64,000 nucleotides of DNA from Profundicola chukchiensis (GTDB lineage Bacteria > Bacteroidota > Bacteroidia > Flavobacteriales > Weeksellaceae). This document shows, one piece after another, positions 52,829 to 61,655 of this stretch (positions are counted from its first letter, which is position 1; each line of letters opens with the position of its first letter). Under the pieces are notes generated by a model. It was not told the origin of the DNA. It saw nothing but the letters and a program-made list of their open reading frames with translations, and ran no database searches. The position numbers and the translations under genes are program-made. Where the stretch lies: NCBI RefSeq assembly GCF_029664245.1, contig NZ_JANAIE010000004.1:62001-126000 (forward strand), written 5' to 3'.

Positions 52829-53461
52829 CTAGGCGATGGGTGGCCGTAGGATTGCCGTCAGACATTCAAACTCATAAAGTTCAGCGTTGTCCGAAAAACG
52901 CTCTACGTTAAGTAAAACACTATAAATTGGTATAATATAGTCAGATTGAAAATCAGTGAATTGCATACGCAATACCTCACTGATCATGATTCCACCAGAA
53001 ACATCTTTTGGTAATGTAGAGACAACTGTTTTGTTTTTCTCATTATCCTTATTTCCAAAGGTTAAACCTTCGGTGTTAATGTGTCTTACGGGTAAATCAT
53101 TTTTAATTTTATTCTCTTTTTTAGAGGCTATAATTTCTTCACTCAATGGAGGAAGATGATGCGCTGCAAATTGCTCTGCATAGCGACCTTCAACTTTTAA
53201 ATCTTTAGAATCAATTTTTAATGCTGAATTAGATTTAAAATTCTTAAGTACAGTGATTTTCTGTGAATCATCATTTTGAATAGAAATAATTCCTTTTCCT
53301 TTGATTTCATCAGTTGCGATGATCACCTCTTGATTCTTAATTGTAATGCTCGTGCCTTCGCCAATGCTCAGTCCATCACCTATATGTATCTGCGCATATG
53401 CTCCTGTAGAACACAAGAACATAAGAAATACAAGTAATATGTGATGATTACGCATAAACAT
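52829..53461 (-). CDS. Uncharacterised exported protein
   Basis: 210 residues with a Sec signal ending 'GAYAQ'. The mature N-terminus 'IHIGDGLSIGEGTSITIKNQ' is a beta pattern seen in Bacteroidota surface proteins that store or display adhesin-like repeats; the middle is basic and Lys/Asn-rich ('ASKKENKIKNDLPVRHINTE'), and the C-terminus ('YIIPIYSVLLNVERFSDNAE') is hydrophobic. It has no T9SS tail. No family recognised. Divergent from agmatinase, with a TATTTTTG element in the shared 69-base gap. Confidence 0.7.
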   Translation of the reverse strand: MFMRNHHILLVFLMFLCSTGAYAQIHIGDGLSIGEGTSITIKNQEVIIATDEIKGKGIISIQNDDSQKITVLKNFKSNSALKIDSKDLKVEGRYAEQFAAHHLPPLSEEIIASKKENKIKNDLPVRHINTEGLTFGNKDNEKNKTVVSTLPKDVSGGIMISEVLRMQFTDFQSDYIIPIYSVLLNVERFSDNAELYEFECLTAILRPPIA

Positions 53462-53530
53462 ACCTTACAAAAATAGTCAATTTTTTGGTCGAAACTCAAA
53501 TAATTTCCATTAATTTCGCGTATTAAATAA

Positions 53531-54385
53531 ATGTACATGAGAATATTTGCTAGTGTTGAAGAAGAATATGGTCAATATGACAATGCAAAAGTTGTATTAA
53601 TTCCAGTTCCATATGATGGAACATCTACTTGGTTGAAAGGCGCTGATAAAGGGCCAGAGGCTTTCTTAGAGGCTGCCGACAATATGGAGATTTATGATAT
53701 TGAAACTAAATCTGAACCATATAAAATGGGAATCTTTTTAGATGATCCCGTATCTGAAGATTCTTCACCAGAAGCTATGACAGATGCAGTGCATCAACGA
53801 GTTGCTAAGTACTTAAAAGATGAAAAAGTGGTTACCTTATTCGGTGGCGAGCACTCTATTTCAATCGGAAGTATTAGAGCTTTTGGAGATAAATATAAGG
53901 ACTTAACAGTTCTTCAGTTAGATGCACACACAGATCTTCGCCCTGAATATCACGGAAGTAAATGTAATCATGCTTGTGCGGTTTTTGAAGCGAATGAAAA
54001 GCATCATTTGGTGCAAGTTGGAATCAGAAGTATGGATACTGAGGAAGTTCAATACCTGAAAGAGGACAATGTGTTTTTTGCTCATGACATTGCTGAGAAT
54101 AAGAATTGGATAGAAGATGTTTATAATAAATTAGGCGACAACCCGATTTACATCACTATTGATTTAGATGCATTTGATCCTTCTATTTGTCCATCTACTG
54201 GAACGCCAGAGCCAGGAGGTTTGGAGTGGTATCCAACTTTAAAATTGTTGAAAAAAGTTATACAAACTAAGAATGTGGTTGGATTTGATATTGTTGAATT
54301 GATGCCAAACGAAAACGAAAGATCTTCGGATTTCTTAGCAGCGAAATTATATTATAAAATGTTGGCTTACTTATACACAAAATAA
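53531..54385 (+). CDS. speB: Agmatinase / ureohydrolase family
   Basis: 284 residues, or 282 from the second ATG. The two-manganese site is complete: 'GGEHSISIGS', 'LQLDAHTDLRPE' and 'ITIDLDAFDPSICPSTGTPE'. The last segment (GTGTPEPGG type) fits agmatinase rather than arginase. It converts agmatine to putrescine and urea. Arginine decarboxylase is not adjacent, so the pathway assignment rests on sequence type. porQ follows on the same strand 49 bases later. Confidence 0.9.
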   Translation: MYMRIFASVEEEYGQYDNAKVVLIPVPYDGTSTWLKGADKGPEAFLEAADNMEIYDIETKSEPYKMGIFLDDPVSEDSSPEAMTDAVHQRVAKYLKDEKVVTLFGGEHSISIGSIRAFGDKYKDLTVLQLDAHTDLRPEYHGSKCNHACAVFEANEKHHLVQVGIRSMDTEEVQYLKEDNVFFAHDIAENKNWIEDVYNKLGDNPIYITIDLDAFDPSICPSTGTPEPGGLEWYPTLKLLKKVIQTKNVVGFDIVELMPNENERSSDFLAAKLYYKMLAYLYTK

Positions 54386-54434
54386 ATCCTTATCCTATTA
54401 TACGAAAAGTCATCATATTTAGTTTTAATAACTG

Positions 54435-55442
54435 ATGTATAGATTCAGTATTGCTTTCTGTTTTACATTCGGCATGTTGCTACACGTTGCAGCGCAAGAT
54501 GGTACACGTGTGTACGAATTCTTGAATATTACCACCTCACCACGTCAGGCGGCCTTGGGTGGAAATGCACAATCTATGTGGGATTCTGATCCTAATATGA
54601 GCTTGTGGAATCCTGCCTTGATGAACCCAGAAACACATTCTAAGTTAGCAATTAATTACGTTAATTATTTAACTGATATACAATCGGGTACGGCGTCTTA
54701 TGTGTATCAATACAATAAGCGAAATTTTTTCTCAATTCACGGGCAATATGTGGACTATGGAGAATTTATTGCTGCTGATGAAATAGGAAATGTAACCGGT
54801 GATTTTAATGCTAAAGATGCGGCGATCACCTTAGGATATGCACATAATCTAAATGACTTTTTTACAGTAGGAGCCAACCTTAAATACATCCACTCGCAGA
54901 TTGAATCTTATACCAGTTATGCGGCGGCAATGGATTTAGGAGTTGTTTTTCATGATATAGACTACGATACCAATGTTGCGCTTTCTATACGTAACATTGG
55001 TACCCAGTTTAAACCTTATGATAATTTAAAAGAGCCTTTGCCTATTCAAGTTAATTTGGGTATTTCTCATAAATTAGAACATGTGCCATTAGAGGTTACG
55101 GCAACTTTACATGACCTACAGAAATTTGATATTTCCGAGCAATATAAAGAGGATGGAAGAGAAGTATCGAAAATGCGAAAAGCAATCGATCACCTTTCAT
55201 TAGGAGCAGAGTTTTTTCCTCAAGCTGGATTTAATCTTAGATTTGGATATAATTTCAAAAGAGGAAATGAGTTGAGTACAGATGCCACTAAGAATTTCTC
55301 TGGTTTCACTGCAGGCTTTGGACTTAGAATTAGCTCGTTTAGACTTGAATATGCACACGCACAATATCATTCATCTTCTAATACCGATCATTTTGGGTTA
55401 ATCATCGATTTAGAAAACTTCCTTCAGCCTAGATATTATTAA
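54435..55442 (+). CDS. porQ: Type IX secretion system protein PorQ
   Basis: 335 residues with a Sec signal ending 'LLHVAAQ'. The mature start 'DGTRVYEFLNITTSPRQAAL' and 'NPALMNPETHSKLAINYVNY' are the PorQ/PorV-like outer-membrane barrel signature; it ends 'LENFLQPRYY'. PorQ takes part in T9SS cargo handling with PorU, PorV and PorZ. This fits the two T9SS-tailed proteins encoded here. cmk, often next to porQ, is not present; a decayed region follows. Confidence 0.88.
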   Translation: MYRFSIAFCFTFGMLLHVAAQDGTRVYEFLNITTSPRQAALGGNAQSMWDSDPNMSLWNPALMNPETHSKLAINYVNYLTDIQSGTASYVYQYNKRNFFSIHGQYVDYGEFIAADEIGNVTGDFNAKDAAITLGYAHNLNDFFTVGANLKYIHSQIESYTSYAAAMDLGVVFHDIDYDTNVALSIRNIGTQFKPYDNLKEPLPIQVNLGISHKLEHVPLEVTATLHDLQKFDISEQYKEDGREVSKMRKAIDHLSLGAEFFPQAGFNLRFGYNFKRGNELSTDATKNFSGFTAGFGLRISSFRLEYAHAQYHSSSNTDHFGLIIDLENFLQPRYY

Positions 55443-55453
55443 AGTGCCTAAAA

Positions 55454-55720
55454 TCAGTTTGTTGGATAATCTTCAGGTGGAATGATTTGCAACATTTCGT
55501 TGGTTACCATCACGGCATATTTTTATAATAATTCTTCAATTCTATCTTGTTCTTTAGACTTAAAGAGCATTTCTACATGATAGGGTTTCTGTGTCTTTAA
55601 TAAACTAAGAGTGAAATGCACAGTGCTTTAATCCAAATTTGATTATTAAATTATTATTAAATTCAATCAAGTCTTTGGTTTCCTTAAGTTTAAGATCCAT
55701 AGATGCTGTCATGAAAATGC
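55454..55720 (-). pseudogene. Decayed coding remnant
   Basis: On the minus strand two frames join into a protein-like sequence: 'MDLKLKETKDLIEFNNNLII' (ending at FGLK), a frameshift near 55627, then 'STVHFTLSLLKTQKPYHVEM' followed by 'LFKSKEQDRIEELL', a TAA, and 'KYAVMVTNEMLQIIPPEDYP' to a stop at 55454. Continuous amphipathic protein-like text broken by one shift and one stop points to a pseudogene. I do not recognise the family. Confidence 0.45.
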
Positions 55721-55910
55721 CAACTTTTGAGGAACAGCCATAGGTAGATTCTCGTACTTAGATGCGCAAGAGAATAGAACTTATCTGTTGAACACAAGAG
55801 AATCAACATGGTAAATATCGCCAGGACGGAATTTCATTTGATAGAAGAAGTTTCTTTAAAAGCTTGACTTTAATTTTAAAATTAAATGCTCTAAAATTAG
55901 ATTAATATGT
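55721..55910. other. Intergenic region before the B12 riboswitch
   Basis: No intact gene. The minus strand has another protein-like fragment (about 55735-55835, 'MKFRPGDIYHVDSLVFNR' then a stop) that may belong to the same decayed gene. A TAATTTTG element at 55912-55919 precedes the riboswitch. Confidence 0.35.
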
Positions 55911-55920
55911 TTAATTTTGT

Positions 55921-56088
55921 CGCCGAATGGTGTTCCGGTTTAAAGTCGGAATGAAAAGGGAAAGCGGTTAAATTCCGCTGCTGTACCCGCAACTGTAAGT
56001 TTTATTAAGGTAAATCATTCAAGCCACTGAACAGCTCAAACGTTTGGGAAGGCCGATTTATCAAAAACAAGCCAGGAGACCTGCCATA
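55921..56088 (+). ncRNA. Cobalamin riboswitch
   Basis: Conserved parts in order: GGTG near 55929, the core 'aaaagggaa' and 'ctgtacccgcaactgtaa' (55980-55998), and the B12 box 'gccaggagacctgcc' at 56071-56085. An ACCTT-AAGGT hairpin (about 56102-56120) just before the btuB ATG can serve as the expression platform that hides the ribosome site when cobalamin is bound. It controls the following receptor gene and probably the propeller gene. Confidence 0.95.
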
Positions 56089-56127
56089 TTATGTATAAAT
56101 AACCTTCGGGAAAAAAGGTAAACTGAT

Positions 56128-57960
56128 ATGAGAATATATTATTTCCTGCTTTTTATTTTATTAGCTTCATCGGTTGAAGCTCAGATGGATACTATTCATT
56201 TAAGTGATGTGATTGTGTCGGATTCAAGACTTAAAAATCAATCCAAAACACAGCAAGTTTTGATTTTGAATGATTCTGTCATAACAAAAAACTCAAATTC
56301 ACTAACAGATTTATTAAACCTTAATTCTTCTATTTATTTCAAGGAGAATGGTGTAGGAATGGTTTCGTCGCCAAGTTTTAGAGGAACTACGGCACAGCAA
56401 ACTTCTGTTTTATGGAATGGAATCAGTATTAATTCAAGATTCTTGGGGCAATCTGATTTTAATTCAGGAACTGGAATTAATTATGACGAAATCGCTATTA
56501 AACCAGGAGGAGGTAGCGTTATTTATGGCTCGGGAGCGATTGGAGGAAGTGTGCATTTAAATAATAATTTAAAATTTAGAAAAGGTCTAGGAGTTGATCT
56601 TTTAGCAAAATATGGAAGTTTTAATACTTTAGGATTAGCTGGAAAATTCTCTAATTCTAATGATAGATTGAGTTATAATCTTTCTTATGCAAGAAACTCT
56701 TCGGACAATGACTTTGAGATTGAATCCAAAAATTATATTAATCGTAATGGACAATTTTGGAATAATACATTCGATGGAAGTTTGGGTTATAAGTTAGATG
56801 CAAGAAATCAGTTCTCTTTGTTCTTGCAAGCTTATCAAGATGAACGTCATTTTGCAATTGTTGAAGAATATGCAACCAAAACCAAATACGAAAACCAAAA
56901 TTTTAGAGGATTATTGACATGGGAAAATCGTTGGAATCGATTGAATTCTAATTTTAAGTTAGCCTTTCTAAATGAGGATTTTAAATTTTATGATAGATTA
57001 GAAGATGATCCTACATCTCATGGTAAGCTGAATTCGCTTATCGGAAAGTATGATGGTACATTTAGAGTTAACAACCAGCTCAATACTTCTTTTCTTGCTG
57101 AATATACCATTGATAGAGCTAAAGGCGATGGTAATGGTATTGTGAATCCACAAAGAAATACGTTGAACCTAGCTTTATTGATGTCGCATCAGTTGTTGGA
57201 TAAACTTTATTATGAAGCTGGAATTAGAACTGAGTTTACGGAGGATTATGAAAGCCCATTATTGTATTCCTTTGGTGTAAATTATAGTCCAATTAAGTTT
57301 TATGAAGCGAAATTTAATATTTCTAAAAACTATAGAGTTCCTAGTTTTAATGACTTGTATTGGGAGCCAGGCGGGAATTTGGACTTAAAAGCAGAAAATA
57401 GTCTTCAATTTGAATTGGGTCAAAATTTTACCTGGAAGAAAAACACGCTTGGAGTTAATTTGTATTATAACGATATCAGCGATATGATTCGTTGGGTGCC
57501 TATGAATGGATTTGTATGGTCGCCTATGAATACCGATGAAGTAATTTCAAAAGGAGTTGAAGTATTTACGCATCTTCAAAAATCATTTGCTAATCACCAT
57601 CTTCAATTGAACGCTAACTATTCCTATACCATTTCTAGAAACAAAGCAACCGAAAAACAATTGAGTTATGTCCCTTATCATAAAGCAAATGTGGCTTTAA
57701 CACATGCTTACAAAGATTTTTCTTGGTTTCTACAAGGTATGTATGTGGGAGAGGTTTTCTCTACCACAGATGAATCAGAAATGTTCAAAATAGACAAATA
57801 CCAAGTCTGGAATGCGGGTGTAAACTATGAATTTGGTAGTAATTATAGAATTAACCTTGGATTTAAGGTAAACAATCTTTTCAATTACTACTATCAACCG
57901 CTTTTGTATAGACCAATGCCTATGCGTAACTATGGTCTTCAATTGAAAATAAATCTTTAA
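56128..57960 (+). CDS. btuB: TonB-dependent cobalamin receptor (BtuB-like)
   Basis: 610 residues with a Sec signal (LASSVEAQ), a TonB-box-like 'DTIHLSDVIVSDSR', a plug (about 40-145, 'SSPSFRGTTAQQTSVLWNGI', 'PGGGSVIYGSGAIGGSVHLN') and a barrel ending 'MRNYGLQLKINL'. Size is close to E. coli BtuB and small for a SusC-type protein. Substrate is inferred from the cobalamin riboswitch directly upstream. The next gene begins nine bases after the stop, forming a B12 capture and uptake unit. No btuFCD genes lie in the window. Confidence 0.92.
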   Translation: MRIYYFLLFILLASSVEAQMDTIHLSDVIVSDSRLKNQSKTQQVLILNDSVITKNSNSLTDLLNLNSSIYFKENGVGMVSSPSFRGTTAQQTSVLWNGISINSRFLGQSDFNSGTGINYDEIAIKPGGGSVIYGSGAIGGSVHLNNNLKFRKGLGVDLLAKYGSFNTLGLAGKFSNSNDRLSYNLSYARNSSDNDFEIESKNYINRNGQFWNNTFDGSLGYKLDARNQFSLFLQAYQDERHFAIVEEYATKTKYENQNFRGLLTWENRWNRLNSNFKLAFLNEDFKFYDRLEDDPTSHGKLNSLIGKYDGTFRVNNQLNTSFLAEYTIDRAKGDGNGIVNPQRNTLNLALLMSHQLLDKLYYEAGIRTEFTEDYESPLLYSFGVNYSPIKFYEAKFNISKNYRVPSFNDLYWEPGGNLDLKAENSLQFELGQNFTWKKNTLGVNLYYNDISDMIRWVPMNGFVWSPMNTDEVISKGVEVFTHLQKSFANHHLQLNANYSYTISRNKATEKQLSYVPYHKANVALTHAYKDFSWFLQGMYVGEVFSTTDESEMFKIDKYQVWNAGVNYEFGSNYRINLGFKVNNLFNYYYQPLLYRPMPMRNYGLQLKINL

Positions 57961-57969
57961 AATTTAAAT

Positions 57970-59232
57970 ATGAAAAACATGTACAATTTCCTCAAAATTA
58001 ACTTTTTGGGTTTAATTCTAGTGGGTCAATTATTAAATGCCCAATACGACAACGGTGTTTTAATTTCAAATGAAGGAAACTTTGGTTCTCCTAATGCTGA
58101 TGTGTCTTACATTGATCAAGATACGTATGAAATTAGCAATAATATTTATCAAGCTGTGAATAATGAGCCATTAGGTGACGTGTTGCAGCACATAAGAATT
58201 CATGGAGATAAGGCTTATTTAGTAATGAATAATTCTAATAAAATTGTTGTTGTAGATAGAGCTAGTTTTGAGAAAATCGATGTGATTACAGAACAAATTA
58301 GTCTTCCAAGATTTATTGGATTTGCGAATGACAAGTTGTTTGTTTCAAACTCAAGCGGACGTTACGTAAGTATTTATAATGAAGCTGATAGAAGCTTTAT
58401 AACTAAGATAGAGCAGTTAGGATCGGTTAATAATGTAGAAGTTGCGGGTAACTATGTATTTGTTCAGCAAGGAAACTGGGGAAGCGGAAACTCTGTGGCT
58501 GTTATTGATGCAACAACCAACACATTGAATTCTATTTTGGAAGTGGATGAAGGAATCAATGGAATTATTTCTAATGGAGATTTTCTTTATACGCTTTCAT
58601 CAACTGCCAACGGAACGGTAATTAATAAAATTGATGCAACAGATTTATCTTTAGCTGCAACTATAATTGCAGAGGATATCACTGGTGCTGGTAAAATTGC
58701 TTATTCAGAAGGGAAATTATATTTCATTGGGAATAGTACTGATATTTTTAGTGTAGAAGATAATTTAATGAGCGAACCAAGTTTGGTTACTTCTGTGCCA
58801 GATAACGCTTGGAGCACGCTTTATGGCTTTGGAGTAGTAGACGATTATATTTTAACTTCTGATTCTAATGGATTTACTCAGGCGTCGATTATTAGAGCTT
58901 ACAGCAAAGAGACAGGAAGTTTAGTAGCTACTTTTAATGCTGGAATTGGTTCGAATGGCTTCTACGACAACAGTGTAGAAGGATTAAATACTTCAGATAT
59001 TGTTTTAGCAATTAACAAAGTTCAGGTTTATCCAAATCCAGTAGCTGATAGATTCTATATTCAAGGAGTTGACGCGGCTCAGGTGGAAATCTATAATACC
59101 CTTGGTAGTTTAGTGAAAACAGCTCAGTTTAACGGCCAAGCTATTTCTGTAGAAGGAATGGCGAAGGGTGTTTATTTTGTAGTTATTTCTAATGATAACA
59201 TGAAAGTAAACAAAAAAGTTATTTTAAAATAA
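57970..59232 (+). CDS. BtuG-like surface beta-propeller with T9SS sorting tail
   Basis: 420 residues with a Sec signal (LLNAQ) and no lipobox. The propeller part (about 25-340) shows 'GVLISNEGNFGSPNADVSYI', 'PLGDVLQHIRIHGDKAYLVM' and 'NNSNKIVVVDRASFEKID', the pattern of DUF5074/YncE-like proteins that include Bacteroides BtuG, which captures cobalamin for BtuB. The C-terminal 80 residues ('NKVQVYPNPVADRFYIQG', 'GMAKGVYFVVIS', 'KKVILK') are a type A T9SS tail. So it is probably secreted and anchored by T9SS instead of a lipid. Co-transcribed with btuB under the B12 riboswitch. Confidence 0.85.
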   Translation: MKNMYNFLKINFLGLILVGQLLNAQYDNGVLISNEGNFGSPNADVSYIDQDTYEISNNIYQAVNNEPLGDVLQHIRIHGDKAYLVMNNSNKIVVVDRASFEKIDVITEQISLPRFIGFANDKLFVSNSSGRYVSIYNEADRSFITKIEQLGSVNNVEVAGNYVFVQQGNWGSGNSVAVIDATTNTLNSILEVDEGINGIISNGDFLYTLSSTANGTVINKIDATDLSLAATIIAEDITGAGKIAYSEGKLYFIGNSTDIFSVEDNLMSEPSLVTSVPDNAWSTLYGFGVVDDYILTSDSNGFTQASIIRAYSKETGSLVATFNAGIGSNGFYDNSVEGLNTSDIVLAINKVQVYPNPVADRFYIQGVDAAQVEIYNTLGSLVKTAQFNGQAISVEGMAKGVYFVVISNDNMKVNKKVILK

Positions 59233-59257
59233 AACCATTTAACCTATGATTTTTGAG

Positions 59258-59288
59258 CCTCGCTATAGAAATATAGTGAGGTTTTTTT
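59258..59288 (+). terminator. Terminator of the B12 uptake operon
   Basis: Stem cctcgctata / tatagtgagg (one wobble pair) with a GAAA loop and seven T residues. Confidence 0.9.
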
Positions 59289-59289
59289 A

Positions 59290-59652
59290 TTAGATGAATT
59301 TAGCGATTTTAAAGCCTACTAATACCATTAAAACTCCTAAAACTAAACTACCTAAGCTATAGACCAAGAATTGCGCTGTGTGGCCGGTTTCGAGTAGTTT
59401 TAGATTCTCTGCTGCAAATGCCGAAAATGTGGTGAATCCTCCACAAAAACCTGTGGCTAATAAAAGCAATAGAGTTTGGGTTATAAGCTGCCTTTCAAAT
59501 AATCCTAAAAACAGACCAATCAATAAGCTTCCCAGCAGATTTACTAGTAGAGTTCCGTATGGGAAATCTGTATTAAGAAATTGAGAAACCCCAAAACGAA
59601 GCATGCTTCCTAATCCTCCTCCTAAAAACACGAATAACATACTTTTGATCAT
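59290..59652 (-). CDS. crcB: Fluoride efflux channel CrcB/Fluc
   Basis: 120 residues, four membrane segments. The Fluc signatures are 'GGGLGSMLRFGVSQFLN', the pore Asn in 'GTLLVNLLGSLLIGLFLG' and the sodium-site region 'GFCGGFTTFSAFAAENLKLL'. It forms an antiparallel dimer that exports fluoride. I see no fluoride riboswitch in the short upstream gap. Its stop lies right against the terminator of the B12 operon. Confidence 0.95.
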   Translation of the reverse strand: MIKSMLFVFLGGGLGSMLRFGVSQFLNTDFPYGTLLVNLLGSLLIGLFLGLFERQLITQTLLLLLATGFCGGFTTFSAFAAENLKLLETGHTAQFLVYSLGSLVLGVLMVLVGFKIAKFI

Positions 59653-59762
59653 AGTTTGGTTTTAATTTCTAATTCTTGAGCTGACTTTAATTAATTCAAA
59701 GATAAAAATTGTAATTTAAGGGATTAGATTAAATTCGATAGAAGCTTTAAAAATATTATAAA

Positions 59763-60122
59763 ATGAAGGCTAGGCTCAAAAGTTTTGGATATGCTTTGAA
59801 TGGTATCCGCGAGGTTATCAAGTCAGAGATGAATATGAGGATTCATTTAGCAGCTAGCTTGTTGGTGATAATTATGGGTTTAATTTTCTCCTTAAATTGG
59901 ATCGAATGGATATTTATAATTATATGTATAGCCCTGGTTTTATCTGCGGAAATTGCCAACACAGTTGTTGAGAAATATTTAGACACTATGCATCCCGAAT
60001 TTAACCCTAACATTGGTCATATCAAAGATATGGCTGCCGCCGCTGTATTGATTTTAGCCTTGTCTAGTTTTATCATTGGAATGATCATTTTTATTCCTAA
60101 AATCATAGATTTATTAACCTAA
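59763..60122 (+). CDS. dgkA: Diacylglycerol/undecaprenol kinase family protein
   Basis: 119 residues, three membrane segments. The family motif is 'ALVLSAEIANTVVEKYLDTM' with the following 'GHIKDMAAAAVLIL'; the N-terminal amphipathic helix reads 'RLKSFGYALNGIREVIKSEM'. It phosphorylates diacylglycerol or undecaprenol in the inner membrane; Gram-positive-like spacing suggests undecaprenol kinase is possible. Divergent from crcB, upstream of glgA by 114 bases. Confidence 0.93.
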   Translation: MKARLKSFGYALNGIREVIKSEMNMRIHLAASLLVIIMGLIFSLNWIEWIFIIICIALVLSAEIANTVVEKYLDTMHPEFNPNIGHIKDMAAAAVLILALSSFIIGMIIFIPKIIDLLT

Positions 60123-60236
60123 TTTTAATCTTAAATATTAGCTTAAATAAAAAGATTTTACCGCTAGTTGACTTTGATTAAAACCGATGTTTATCATTTA
60201 ATTATATCATAAATTTTTCTATCTTTAAACAAAATA

Positions 60237-61655
60237 ATGGATATGCAAATAGTTCATCTTTCTGCGGAATGTTATCCCGTTGCCAAGGTAGGAGGCCTGG
60301 CAGATGTGGTGGGAGCCTTGCCCAAATACCTTAATAATTTAGATGGTGTACAGTCGATGGTCGTGATGCCATTTGTTGAAAATGAATTTACCAAAACTCG
60401 TAAGCTTATTATGGATTACGAAACCACCATGCCTTTCGGGAATCGACAGCTATTTGTGAAAATCCTTAAGAATGATGACTTAGGATTTCCTGTTTTTTTG
60501 GTTCAAATAGAAGGGTTCACGCATAGAGAAGAAGTTTATGGCTATAGAAATGACCCTTATTTCTTTACAGCTTTTCAAATCGCTGCTTTAAATTGGATTC
60601 ATCAATGGGCTCTTTTACCAGATGTAATCCACTGTCATGATTATCATACCGGATTTGTTCCGTTTTTCATGAAGCACGCACATCAATATCCTAGATTTAG
60701 AAATATACCTAGTATTTTCACTATTCATAATGGACAATACCAAGGACAGATGTCGTGGGATGTGGTAGATTATTTCCCATGGTTTAATACTTGGGATTTA
60801 CCATTGTTGGAATTTGATAATACACTTCATGCTATGGCAACCGCAATTAAAACTGCTTGGCGTGTGACTACAGTTTCTCCTCAATATATGAAAGAGTTAA
60901 TGGAAGGAGATTCGAGCTTAAGTGGTTTGTTGAGGCATGAAAGAAAAAAATGTGTGGGTATTTTAAATGGTATTGACATAGAAGAATGGAATCCAGCTAC
61001 TGACAACAAATTAGATCATCCTTATTCGAGAAAGACAGTAGAGGAAGGTAAAAAAAGAAACAAGCAGCAACTTTGTGATTATTTTGGGTTTAATTCCGAT
61101 TATCCTATCATCTCTTTCATTGGAAGGTTTGTAGATCAAAAAGGAGCTGATGTATTATCAGATGCCATTTGGAAAGCGCTTACCAATTATGATTCGAAGA
61201 TTAATTTCCTTATCTTAGGAAGTGGAGATAATCAATTAGCCAATGGTTTAGAGCAAATGAAAATATTTACCGATGGAAGGTTTAATTGCTTTATCGGTTA
61301 TAATGAGGCTTTAGCACATAAGGTATATGCCGGATCAGACTTTTTAATTATGCCATCTAGATTTGAGCCTTGTGGTTTAAATCAATTCTATGCATTGAGA
61401 TATGGCACTGTTCCAATCGTACGAACTGTAGGAGGTTTATTAGATTCGGTGAAAGACATAAATGATGAAGGTGGAAATGGAATTCGATTTATAAACCTTA
61501 ATACCGACGACTTGTTGCATTCTTTTTATCGTGCCACTGAGTTGTATGAGGATAAAGAAAGATTTCAAAAGACTAGAAAATTTATAATGAAACAAGATTT
61601 TTCTTGGGAAACTTCAGCTAAAAAATACATGAAACTATATGAAGAATTTAGATAA
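60237..61655 (+). CDS. glgA: Glycogen synthase, GT5 family
   Basis: 472 residues. The ADP-glucose-binding KxGGL motif is 'AKVGGLADVVGALP' near the N-terminus; 'DYHTGFVPFFM', 'TIHNGQYQG' and the C-terminal 'MPSRFEPCGLNQFYALRYGT' are GT5 hallmarks. It adds glucose from ADP-glucose to glycogen. The start MDMQIVHLSAEC fits. It overlaps glgC by 17 bases, so the two glycogen genes are translated together. Confidence 0.97.
   Translation: MDMQIVHLSAECYPVAKVGGLADVVGALPKYLNNLDGVQSMVVMPFVENEFTKTRKLIMDYETTMPFGNRQLFVKILKNDDLGFPVFLVQIEGFTHREEVYGYRNDPYFFTAFQIAALNWIHQWALLPDVIHCHDYHTGFVPFFMKHAHQYPRFRNIPSIFTIHNGQYQGQMSWDVVDYFPWFNTWDLPLLEFDNTLHAMATAIKTAWRVTTVSPQYMKELMEGDSSLSGLLRHERKKCVGILNGIDIEEWNPATDNKLDHPYSRKTVEEGKKRNKQQLCDYFGFNSDYPIISFIGRFVDQKGADVLSDAIWKALTNYDSKINFLILGSGDNQLANGLEQMKIFTDGRFNCFIGYNEALAHKVYAGSDFLIMPSRFEPCGLNQFYALRYGTVPIVRTVGGLLDSVKDINDEGGNGIRFINLNTDDLLHSFYRATELYEDKERFQKTRKFIMKQDFSWETSAKKYMKLYEEFR

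Noticed and set aside
55735-55835. Fragment MKFRPGDIYHV as a REP-associated or IS200-type transposase
   Set aside because: Only a few residues match, the frame is broken and no catalytic HUH motif or terminal repeats are visible.
59653-59762. Fluoride riboswitch upstream of crcB
   Set aside because: The conserved GGnGAUG...CUGAU core is not visible in the 110-base gap.
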